Shown here: positions 26,701-37,030 of the stretch, piece after piece
How the letters are laid out: every line of letters starts with the position of its first letter
How positions within the stretch are numbered: position 1 is the first letter of the stretch
Origin: Lophius americanus
Taxonomy: Eukaryota; Chordata; Actinopteri; Lophiiformes; Lophiidae
Assembly: GCA_037951165.1 (NCBI GenBank)
Contig: JBBDHG010000024.1
Span: forward strand, 5,423,001 to 5,487,000
Direction: 5' to 3'
Length of the DNA: 64,000 bases
Made by a program: the position numbers and the translations under genes
The notes under the pieces: model-generated
What the model saw: the letters and a program-made list of their open reading frames with translations, nothing else
Told to the model about the DNA's origin: nothing
Databases searched by the model: none

Positions 26701-29522
26701 TCTACTCTTATTCTCTAACAATTAATGGTAATAGTAATAGTGTAGTATTCCTGACTACTTGTAATTCAGTGAATTTATGATGGTGATAATACAGACGAGT
26801 CATGTGTTTATGGTAATTACTAAAACAAAATCATATTATGATAAAAGTATCTATGAATGGATAGGAACACTGCTTGGGTCATCAGTGAGTCAAATGGTCA
26901 ATTGTTAGGTTAGATATAAAAAATGATCAAGTTTGTCTCCATTTTAAATATCCTGTGCTTTTGTTTTATCAGCAAACTTAAAGCAAATCAAAGGCACTCT
27001 GTTCCCTTTCAAAAAAAAAAAGCCTTATTATTGCATGGCTATACAGGAACTAAGAACTTGCTGCCGACCTACGCGCCACCCATCAGTAATGCATAATCTA
27101 AGATATCACAGTTTCAAAAAAAAAAAGTTATAAGGCAAAAATATTATATTGTAACACTATATAAAAATTAATGTTTTGTACTGTTTCTTAAAATGGCGAT
27201 GACTCTTTTACTCTTGTCATTTCTCAGTTTCAGTGAGCTTCGGTGTCACCGACGCCATCCTTATCACTTCTTCTGTCTTCTGTCCTGCAGCACAAACAGA
27301 CAGCAAGCTGTGGGTTATCGACCGCAAGAGCTATCAGACCACACTTATGCAGAATGCTCTCAACAGCCTTTCGCATTCAATGGAGCTCCTGAACAGGTAA
27401 ACATCAGCCCGCAGAGCCGCTCCGCAGTCTAGTGTCTTCAACGCAATGTCACCCTGGTGGCTTAAGACACAATGCTGAGCTTAAGCCACTGTCCAGAATA
27501 ACATTGCACATCCTTCAAAACGAAAAAACAAAATCAAAGCTTTTACCTTGACTTAATTGCACCTGTTTGTCTGCAGCATTCCCTTCCTCCAGTCACTGCC
27601 AAAGGATGCCATCATGAAGATGTCTGATCTCATGGAGGAGGTACTGATTTGGTGCTCCAGTATCTCAAGATGACGTTATCGTTTCAAGCGTAATCCAGCC
27701 CTGTCGATTATGTGTGCATGCAGATGTATGAGCATGATTATTCACAGGCGGTCCATCTGTATTTTCTATTTTGAGCTTTCCTTTGGTTCGTGTCACACAG
27801 TCGCTGTGAAAGAGTATAAACCAACCCTTCATTGTATGATGGATGGCTCTTTTCAATCATTTTTCACTCTTCGCTCCTGTGTCTTTCATGTTTTATAGAC
27901 ACATTACAATGACGGCGACAGCATCATTCAACAGGGGGCCACAGGAGACACCTTTCAAATCATTAGCAAAGGCCAGGTAAAGTTCAATGCTCTCTGCTTC
28001 TCTGCCTGCTGCACAGACTAAATTAGACTTTTATAGGAGGAGAAATTGTCAGCGCACTTCTGGAAATTGCGCTATGATGGCAGTAACTGACTCTGTCTCT
28101 TCTCCATATTGCTCTCTGTCATTATTACAATTTCATTACTTCTCTTTTGGATTTGCAAGGTGGAAGTGACAGAAAGGAAGGCAGGTCATGAAGAGCAGGT
28201 GGTCCTCTTCACACTATCTGAGAGACAGTGGTTTGGAGAAAAAGCTCTGTGGGGGTAAGGAGGAAATGAGAATGTGCTATGAGATAAAATAACGTGAGAT
28301 GTTAAATAGTTGTGCTTCATTGTGCCAGAAGGACACAGTTAAAGGGGCCACCGAAGATGTTCCTGCAGGCCTGTTTGATAAGTAAGATTGTTGGTGGGGG
28401 GCATTTTAAAGCATATGAGGACTTAAAACAATGTAACTTAATGAATTTTGGAAGCATCAAATTTGAAAAGGTTGTGCGAATATAATTAAAACTTACTATT
28501 TTTTCTAGAAATACAGAATTTTATGATTTAATTTATGGATTAACTTAATTTACTGCTGGACCAAATAATTTGTCATTATATGGTAAATTTAGACATAATA
28601 ATTTATCAATACCCCTTTTAAAAATATGCAAAGAAAAGAAATTTAATTAAGCAAGGACATTAAATGGTTCACCTGTTGTGTCCCTCAGGGCTCCATCCTT
28701 GGCTCCATACACTTTAGCATAAACATACTGCCACCGGGTCTTATTAGGTTCAGTCAAGTGGCCCAATTTTTCCAGAAGAAATAATTGCTGAAAATTTGCT
28801 GAACCAAACAGTTGAGCAGGACATTAAAGGGCTAAGACACACAAAGGCTTTCCTATTTATAATATGCTTTGCATTGATTATAGTATGATTCTTGTCTTCA
28901 GAGAGGATGTTCGGACTGTGAACGTGACTGCTGCGGGTGAAGTCACATGCTTTGTCATTGACAGAGAGTAAGTGTGGAGTATTTTGTATTAATAAAATGT
29001 CTAAGTATTATTTTTATTATTATTCATTTGAAAATGTAAAGAGAGTGATCAACAACTTCCTGGATTCCCTCTTTACCTGGCTCCACTCTAATATGTAATC
29101 TGTTTTACCTACCTTTGCCGAAGTTCTCCTGAATTTCAAAAAAATCTGTCAAGTAGTTTTATAATCCAGCTGAAAAACAGACAAACTAACTAGAGAGTCA
29201 CCCAGTAGAGCTCATACCTCCAACAAGACACAGCAGGTTTCCAGTTATCACCTAGTTTATATGAGAGATTCTCATTACACAAAGTTTCTGCCAAATTTAT
29301 ATAAGAAAATGATCTACCAACCGTAAAGGAAATATTTTAGCCAGCAAATTCTGGAAGAGAAATATGAGCTGACATTCAATGAAAATGCATGTAGTCAGGC
29401 CCGAAACTGGAACCGGCACCTGCTCAGGGAGATGGGGCTCCTTAAGAAGAGGGTGCATGTCAGGGGTTGATATGGGGATGATGCCAACCTGGTCGCTCAG
29501 GTACTGTACGAATTGATGCTGC

Positions 29523-29593
<71 letters not shown>

Positions 29594-31645
29594 TATTATT
29601 ATTATTATTATTATTATTATGATAATTATTATTATTATGTAAATGCATTGTATCATGAATTGATGTCCTTTTATAAAGGTTTTGAGAACATTCCTACACC
29701 TTTGTATTTCAGGACCTTCCAGGGAATTGTGGATGGATTGGTGTTTGACTCCAGTCATGAGGTGCAGCAATCCAGAAGCAGGTGAGGAATAGTGCAAAAC
29801 TATTATTATTATTATTTATTTTTATTTTTTTACAACAATGGCTTCTAATTTTGATCAAAAGCTCACCTGTGGTTTCATTGTGAGCAGATCAGACAAGGAT
29901 CCTGACCTCCTCTCATCCTCTAACCTAAGTGATTTCCAGATCATTTGCACTCTAGCAGTTGGACAGTTTGGTCATGTGGACCTGGTGAGGGTTTCTCTGA
30001 CAGCAACACACAATGACACTGATCTCCCTGGCTGCTGCCTCCTCTGGTTTACCTGTTCCTAAAAAGCAATCTATTGATTTCCATCTCTGTCAGGTGCAAC
30101 TGAAGGGCAATACCAAGTGCCTTTTTGCCATGAGGGCCCTAAAAAAGACGCTAATCATCAACAGTGGTCAAAAAGAGCACATCCTGAGAGAAGAGCATAT
30201 CTTACTGGAGACTCACTGTCCTTTCATCACCAGGTGCTGTTGTTCAACACTAACCTGACTAGGATTGTTTCGATTACTAATATGCTATTGGTTGAATTGA
30301 TTTTTGCATTATTTTCATCATTACCCAGGCTACACAAATCCTTTAGAGATGCTGAGTGCCTGTACATTTTGACGGAAGCTTGTCTTGGTGGGGATCTAGG
30401 CAGTCTTCTTAAAGATACGTAAGCAGTTTTGGAATAAAGAAAATGAAGATCTCGCCTATATAGTGAAACTTGTTCTAGTCGCACCGCTAATGTATTGATA
30501 TTTGCGCTTCTCTACAATGTTGCAGCGGATACTTGGACGAATGCAGCGCCAGGTTCTACACAGCTTGTGTTATTGAGGCCCTGACCTTTCTCCACCACCG
30601 AGGGGTCATCTATAGAGATGTCAAGCCTGAAAATGTGGTTCTGGATGAGCGTGGTTATGCCAAACTGGTGCTAGAATTCGCAATAGACCATGTCTATATT
30701 TCCTCTGTGGAATTGAACCAGAGTTAACTACAAATGTCTCCTATTTTCAGATTGGCTCAAGATGTGTAAAGAGGGTTGAAGGGGGTAAGAAAACCTGGAC
30801 CTTCTGTGGGACACCTGGCTATATGGCACCTGAGATCATCTCAGTTAAAGGCCACAGTGCGTCTGCAGACTTCTGGTCGCTGGGTGTTTTTGTGTTTGAA
30901 CTTCTGAGTGCCAAGTAGGTTTAGTGCATCCCACATTTCTCCAGTTCTACCTTGGAGTGACAGTGATAGCCTAATGTTTTCCTCTCCAGGCTCCCATTCA
31001 GCGCCTCTGATCCGATTAAGATTCTCACTGCGGCCACTCGTGGTATTGGTCAGATCGCTTTCCCCAAAACCATCAGCAAAACTGCCTCCGGCCTCATAAA
31101 GAAACTGTGCAGGTGCTATAATATGACCATGTAAATAACATGAATTATAACAGATATGAAAGAAGCTGTTGAGGTGTTCAGGGCTGCATAACAGCCTCTT
31201 GAATGAAAAACCCTGATCATCAATTTATACCTTGTTTTTCCATGTTTCAATCCACCAGGAGTAATCCCTCAGAGAGACTGGGCAGTCCGAGAAATGAGGC
31301 GAAGGACATTCAGAAGCACAAGTATGATGATAGATTTTGTTACACATTGATGAGAATACTAAGGCATTTGCTTGTGAGTGTGGTTTTATAGGTTGTGATC
31401 CTTTTTCTATTCAGATGGTTTAAATGTTTCAACTGGGACGGACTTTGTGAAGGCGCATTAAATGCTCCAGTTATTCCCAAAGTAAGACACGTTCAGCATC
31501 TTTTGTTACAATAATCTACATCGTATGCTGGAGTTTGTCTATGTTTATTTTCACCTTCCAGGTTAGGCATCCTGTGGACGGCGGGAAGTGTGATCAGTAC
31601 GCGGAGGCTGCGGTGGATCTGTGCACAAGCTGGGATGATTTCTGA
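20765..31645 (+). CDS. cGMP-dependent protein kinase homologue, predicted pseudokinase, 680 aa
   Basis: PKG-type protein (PRKG1-beta-like, 686 aa in human). Exons: 20765-20954, 21032-21155, 21290-21456, 23879-23992, 27291-27396, 27577-27640, 27899-27976, 28160-28254, 28902-28967, 29713-29781, 29888-29984, 30094-30233, 30329-30418, 30526-30667, 30751-30914, 30990-31112, 31259-31321, 31415-31481, 31562-31645. All join in phase (2043 nt, no stop). Order: leucine zipper (1-53, starts MGTLRDLQFALQ), autoinhibitory-like RSKRKTVISES, cGMP site A (about 105-220), cGMP site B with FGEKAL and EDVRT, kinase domain (about 374-630), tail ending SWDDF. Oddities: site-A phosphate Arg is His193; Gly loop AVGQFG (381-386); beta3 Lys is Arg404; DFG is GSR (516-518). 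YRDVKPEN (496-503) and TFCGTP are kept. Catalysis is therefore probably lost. Fish also carry true prkg1/prkg2; this looks like a separate paralogue. Confidence 0.9.
21763..22489. mobile_element. MITE-like element with CACTGCAAAA termini
   Basis: Left end CACTGCAAAA (21763) and right end TTTTCTTGCAGTG (ending 22489) are inverted. The interior has 'aaaataagtcttt', 'ttaagacagactt', 'agtcttttattt'-like blocks typical of a non-autonomous DNA transposon abundant in fish. It sits in the PKG-like gene's intron 3. No coding capacity. Confidence 0.65.
23185..23325 (-). repeat. dispersed repeat, inverted copy
   Basis: Reverse-complement relative of 17360-17505: 'tgctcacaaacaaacaaacaaacagacaaatgcacaggagtgaaaacataacctcc'. 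Located in the PKG-like gene's intron 3. Confidence 0.6.
23993..27290 (+). other. large intron 4 of the PKG-like gene
   Basis: A 3.3-kb AT-rich intron separating the two halves of cGMP site A. No internal exon, RNA gene or recognisable element was found; several A/T homopolymer runs only. Confidence 0.5.
29100..29225 (-). repeat. dispersed repeat, inverted copy
   Basis: Contains 'caaaaaaatctgtcaagtagttttataatccagctgaaaaacagacaaac', a block of the same family as 17360-17505, in inverted orientation in PKG-like intron 9. Confidence 0.5.
29523..29638. repeat. mirrored (AAT)n-(ATT)n microsatellite
   Basis: About 70 bases of AAT repeats run directly into about 45 bases of ATT repeats, with one GATA-type interruption. 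The two halves are reverse complements, so a single strand can fold on itself. The long Ile/Asn/Tyr-only ORFs read across it are artefacts. It lies 75 bases before PKG-like exon 10. Confidence 0.95.
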
Positions 31646-32442
31646 TGGCTCAGCCATAAAATGGAGTACACCAGACACCGTCAGACAAAACTTCATGACA
31701 TTCAGGTTCTGTCCTCACGAATAACTCACTGCACTCATCGTTACTAGGTGTAGAGGTAATTATATTTTCACAAAATAATTTTCCAACAGCATCAGTTAAT
31801 CCAGATATTGTTTGATCAAAGCTCATTATGTTTGGGTCAAACTATTTTACCCAAAATATATTTATCATCTGTGCTCTTATTGCAACTAATTAAACAAACA
31901 TGTTTCATCAATTTGACTCTTTATTCCTCAAATTTTCAAGGCTTTACTTTTTTGGGATGGTAAAAGTCCATCTTTAATTGAGTTCTGCCCAATAAGCATT
32001 AATATGTTTAAGCAGTGATGTCAGAGCCAGCCCAGTTTCCAGACGTTTGTCAAGCTACAGAGAGAAAGACAGAGAAATACAGGAAGTTGTGCACTTTCAG
32101 CTTCAAAGTTAAAATACAATAAAAACAAATATATTGTTACCTCTTATTTTTGTACAGAAGATGGCCAACGGTGAAATATTGCATGATATGTTTGAACAAA
32201 TGTATAGTATAGACTAATTAATTGACTTTATATTCAACAAAGTAATTATAGTATGTTAGATGATGAACGTCAAAGTCAAACTGCCTTTAGATGAAAAAAA
32301 ATGATGCCATATTCAAAAATTCATACTTTGTTGTTTTCTTTATTTTGTTTAAGTACTAGTGTGTAAAAGCAATATCTTTGCCATCAAATTTGTATTTTCA
32401 TGAAATTTCCCTAACTTAATAATTGCTATGACAATGATATTA

Positions 32443-32448
32443 AATAAA
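32443..32448 (+). terminator. possible poly(A) signal of the PKG-like gene
   Basis: AATAAA about 800 bases past the stop codon. An ATTAAA at 31889-31894 is an alternative. Confidence 0.3.
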
Positions 32449-32515
32449 TGGTACTGAGAACTAAATAACATGATTGTTGTCTTTCTTAAATGAAAAGGTC
32501 TTGTGTGTAAGGGTA

Positions 32516-32731
32516 TTAGTGATAATGGTATATTAGTTTTCTCTAGTGATAGTGATAGTTTTCACTTGTGATATTAATATATTGTTTCCACTGTTATAGT
32601 GATAGTTTTCTCTAGTGATAGTTTTCAATCGTGATAGTGACAGTTTTCGCTGTGATATTGATCTTTAGTGATCATTTTCTCTTGTGACAATGATATATTA
32701 GTTTTCACTTGTGATAGTGACATAGAAATGA
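32516..32731 (+). repeat. degenerate tandem array, unit about GTGATAGTTTTCACTT
   Basis: Roughly ten diverged copies of a unit built from GTGATA and GTTTTC(T/A)CT(A/T), in one orientation. Lies just beyond the possible 3' end of the PKG-like gene. It is followed by an 11-bp duplication (ACATAGAAATG and ACATAGAAATC). Confidence 0.75.
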
Positions 32732-32939
32732 CATAGAAATCTAACTTGTATATGTCCTGCTCAATTGTAACATTTCATAATTCATTCACTAAGGGAGTTT
32801 TTTTTGGAAATTAAACATAGTTTTCTGACCATTGGGACGTAATTATGTCCAAATTGGCTCATATGAATTTACAAAGGGAGATCTAACTTCTTTACAGAAT
32901 ATTTTAGGTCACTAAAATAGTCAATATTTTATTCATTAG

Positions 32940-33557
32940 GGGGGCTTTTGGTGGAAAAAACCTTTTCCCGTTCGTAACTTCCCAACCGTAAGTCCACAGA
33001 CTCCATCAAAAACCAGGACCTATTGGATGAAACCGCTGTCAGGAAACTTAAAGTGGTTCATGCTTGGATCTTCCAGCAGGACAATGACCTGAAGCCCCCT
33101 TGAAAATCAACCAAAAAATAGATCAGAGATCACAAATTAACGTTTACTATGGCCCTCCCAGTCACCTGATCTAAATCTAAACATCCCACAGATGTTCTGT
33201 GAGATGTTTTGAAGTCAACAAGCGACAACTTCCAAGAATCTGAAGGAGTTGAAGAGTTTCTCAGATCTTCTCCATGTGTTCTCAAACCTTCACACACCAA
33301 AGAAAGAGACTCAGGGCTGTTATTGAGGCAAAAAACGGCTGCATACAAATGTTAAATGCAGGATATGGCAGTAATTGTGGCACCAAAGTTTCAGTGAAAA
33401 ATATTTTTCAATATTAAGAATGTAATTTTTTTTTAAATTATGTTACTTGAGATAAAGGTTAGATTTAGTCAGTTATTTGAATAAAAGATAATTTGTATAT
33501 AGATAATCATTTCACTAATTTTTAAATGGGTGCCAATAATTCTGGAGGGAACTGTAC
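32940..33557 (+). mobile_element. Tc1/mariner relic, 3' part
   Basis: Carries broken Tc1 transposase C-terminal pieces (FQQDNDLKP, then a SPDLNLN-type block, then a stop-interrupted tail) and ends with a Tc1-type terminal repeat reading TGCCAATAATTCTGGAGGG then AACTGTAC. The 5' half and left terminus are missing. Several stops and frameshifts; dead. Confidence 0.8.
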
Positions 33558-33559
33558 TA

Positions 33560-36255
33560 AAGTAAGAGGATGAAGTCAAAGTTTTATTTTGAAGGTTTCA
33601 ATCGGATGTACAAACCTATGCCAGAACCGATGGATAAGCTGCAGAAGAACAACTTTAGCTTCTGAGTTGAGAAGACATCGACCGAGTTAGGTGAGTCATA
33701 AGTGCACTTTCTTTCTTTCTAACTTCATTCCTTCCATTATTTATTTCTTTTTTTTCTTTGGGGGGTTCAGATCAGATGTCGCGCTAAAGTGAAATAGTTT
33801 AACTGCAACCCCGTGATATTTTTCCACGCTGTGTCGCCGAGAGTTTTTTTGTCTGTGGAGCTGCGTTCAATTCTGGAGAATCCATTCAAACGATTCAGAC
33901 CCCACAGTACCATCATGATGGGTTCAAATCCGTTCAAAATCCATCAGTTTCACTGCTGGTTCACTTCTATTCCACATCTTAAACTGAATTTTTTGCTGTT
34001 TTGCCTTCACTCAACTGAAACGTTATTAACCCTTAGGTGGTCTTTGGGTCCGCCAGACCAGTTTTCAGTACCAACTTAAAGACCGATCATGTATTTTCAA
34101 ACGTCAAACTCATTGTCTTTACTTCTTTTTCTGTAAAAACGCAATTTTCATTTGATGAACTGTGGTTGAAATGTGTGCAGGAACATCTGCAAGAGAACGC
34201 CGATGATTTTTTTTGGGGAGATCTGCACATGGTTTCAGATTATGGGTCACTTTTTTCCCTTTTAAAAACAATAGTCCCCCTCTTTCGTCCACATGTGTTC
34301 AATGGTTAGTGAAATTAGGCTCATTTATCAATTTATACAATGTTGTATGTAAAAATTCAAAGATACAGCCGTTTTCAGTTTTGTTTTTGTACTTAAAGTT
34401 CAATTTGCTGTGGATGAGTCAAACATTATTTATCATTTCAAGAAAGTATCTTTTTTTTCCTTCACTCAACAAATTACTGGGGTGGTTTCTTTTGCTATTT
34501 ATGGATTTTCATGTTTCCTATTTCCATGGCTACAAGTTAAGGCTCTTTATGGTGGTTGGCGTCTTTTTATGCAGCAGATCATATAATACTGAATATCTTT
34601 CAACAACAATGAAGTACTGAAGTTGTACTTTTTTTCTGCTTCCATTTCCATGGTGATGACTTGACCATAGGCGCTTTTTGTGAGTGTGACAGTGGTGCAT
34701 CAATCATTTTTTTTCCAAACCAGGGTCCATATGGGAGGGAGGCATCTTGTTTGCATTCAATGTGGACAGGTCTGGTGGACAATCAACAAAAAAATAAAAA
34801 ATTTGTGAATCTTAACTTTAATAACCTTCCTTTCCAGTTGATGCAAATGCAGTGTCCTCGTAGTTACAAGATTGTGTTTGGGGTGAATGCATTGAAGAAA
34901 AGGACAGGTGAACATCAGAAACCAATCAGCTCTCTGTGCCGTTTACTCAAGAAAGGTTTTTTGCATGAAGCGAAAACTTGTTGCTGCAGTTTGGCTTTAT
35001 GTTCTTGTGACAAGAAGATTTTGTGAGGCTGATAATGCAAAGTTTGAGTGCAGATTTCAGGGTAATCATTTGAAAACGCCAATGTTACCATTTCCATATA
35101 TCAAAGCAACTTCCTCCGGCTCTATTCGCCTCATTCCGTATATTGATTTGGCACTGTTTTTTAGGTCCGATAACCTTCCTGACACAGCCCTCCCATGCAT
35201 TCAACAGTGTTTTCAATCGTTTTTGCGAATTTGACTTCACAAGGATCGTATTCACAGAGATGTGGTTTGAGAGTATGAATGCAAAGAAAAAACCTTTTAG
35301 CAAAACTATTGTCATGCAAACAAACTTCAGTTTGCACCGCTGGGCTGACCCTGCCCCCGTTCCTTGAGTGGAATCTATTGTCTTAGATTAGGGTTTCTTT
35401 GTTTTAACTCAAAAGCAGTATTTAAGTTTTTTTTTTTTTTTTTCAGAAGACAAATTATGAACCGAGCTCCCATGTACTGGAGAACTGCCTTTTTGATTTT
35501 CTTTTTTTTTTTTTTTAAGGCATTTTAAGTATTTCATTTATCGTTTTAGCTTCTTTTTTTCTCAAATGTAATTACCGGGGCGTCTTGATTAGATTCTGCC
35601 TTAACTCAATGATATACACTTGTAGCGGAGGAACCTGGATATTTCCGGCTTTTTGTAATTTGTTGTTCTACAGAAATCCAATTTCGTCACAAAGTAGTAA
35701 AACCTTGGATAGATAAATGTGATCTAGAAGAGGTTTATGGCCACATGTGCTGTCTATAGGGCTGGTCTCTGCAGTAAAGTCAGCATCTGTTGATCTGAAC
35801 ATTCGATTTACCCAGTAATGCTGAGGGCCCGTCAGACCTTTTGGGTGCTGGAAGAGAAACAAGAACATGCAAGGGTTAACCTCATAGTGCTTTTTCCACG
35901 GCTGCCCAATCCAGCAAGTTTTCATGACATGTGTTGCAGTTTGCTTCCAAATTCTTTAAAGGGAGCTGAGTTCCCCGTTTGTGTGGCTGTCTAAGCAAAA
36001 GTGCGGAGATATTTCATTCCCTGATCCAGGCTTGGGATCATTCTAGCTGAGAGTTTCAACGCTGAACAACTGAGCCTGAAGCTTCCTTACATTCTTTTGA
36101 CTAACTGCAAGTCTATCCATGTCCTCATCTTATGCCTGCTTTGCTTTTGTAAATGTTCTGACTTCCTTTACCTGCATATGTAGATATTTTGGGTACATTA
36201 AACATGTTTAGAGCTGTCCCAGCAGCCGGATGCCACATCTCTGGCATCATCTCTT
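33560..36255. other. intergenic, no gene recognised
   Basis: AT-rich spacer with scattered poly(T) tracts (35428-35445, 35501-35518). Overlapping ORFs of 60-135 codons occur on both strands at 33813-35370, but none resembles a known protein or has convincing splice sites. A unit around TTTCCATGGCTACAAG (34523) and TTTCCATGGTGATGAC (34645) recurs loosely. Confidence 0.4.
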
Positions 36256-36259
36256 GATT

Positions 36260-37030
36260 ATTTGGCAGTAAATAATATAACTTAATTTGTATCGCACCTG
36301 TCTTACAAGAAATGCAGCTCAAAGTGCTTAACATATGGTTTAAATGAAGATCGATATGGCATAAATGAAGATATTTGTGAAAGTTTATAAAAGCCTATAT
36401 ATATAATCGTAAACTAAATACGGGGAAAATAAAGGAGAATGCTATAAAAACAGTAAAAAATCAAACTAGAAAACATTAAAAAGAGAGGCAGAAGAATGGG
36501 AAAGCACTTGTTAAAAGCTGATGCAAACAGGAATGTCTTAGGCTTTCGTTTAAAAACACTCACTGAGCTAGCGTCTCTGATATCTAGTGGAAGTCTGTTC
36601 GACAACTTTGAAACATAGCTCACAAAAACTGCATCGCCAGTAGTAGCATGTAGAATAGTGAGAATAACAAAGGTCCAAGCCAGCTCCTTTGTGGGACCCC
36701 AAAGTAGCTGTCATGTTTCTCTGTCACATGATCTTCAATGACGATATAGAACTTCCTCCCTCTCATTCACTTCTTGAGCTTGTTAACGACACGGTCAGAC
36801 AGACAGACAGACGGACAGACCGACAAACTTAACTTCTCAAGGCGACTGATGAGGAGGTCATGGTCAGTCATATCAAAATCGGCGCTCAGGTCCAGACGGA
36901 TCAGAATCGAGAACTTGTTTTCATCAAAGTTTAGTCTGAGGTCGCTGATTATTTTAGTAAGAGCAGTTTCCGTACTGTGATGGATTCTAAACTTCTCCAG
37001 AAGGATGTTCTCTTTTAGGAAGGTGTCTTC
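36260..37030 (-). mobile_element. L2/Rex-type LINE reverse transcriptase relic
   Basis: On the minus strand three conserved pieces of a non-LTR reverse transcriptase occur in order: FRIHHSTETALTKI with LDLSADFDMTDHDLL (37000-36840), GVPQRSWLGPLLFSLFYML (36700-36640), and the C-terminal LSNRLPLDIRDASSVSVFKR (36610-36535). The catalytic YADD block is deleted and stops are present. The 3' tail (plus-sense 'ttgtatcgcacc...gctcaaagtgctt') ends near 36262. A dead 5'-truncated copy. A GACA microsatellite (36791-36827) interrupts it. Confidence 0.8.

Noticed and set aside
29297..29797. 166-aa ORF rich in Ile
   Set aside because: It is a read-through of the mirrored AAT/ATT microsatellite within an intron, not a protein.
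33813..35370. Chain of plus-strand ORFs that could be a transposase or gag-like gene
   Set aside because: No catalytic or zinc motifs, no terminal repeats, and frames change repeatedly; treated as unannotated spacer.
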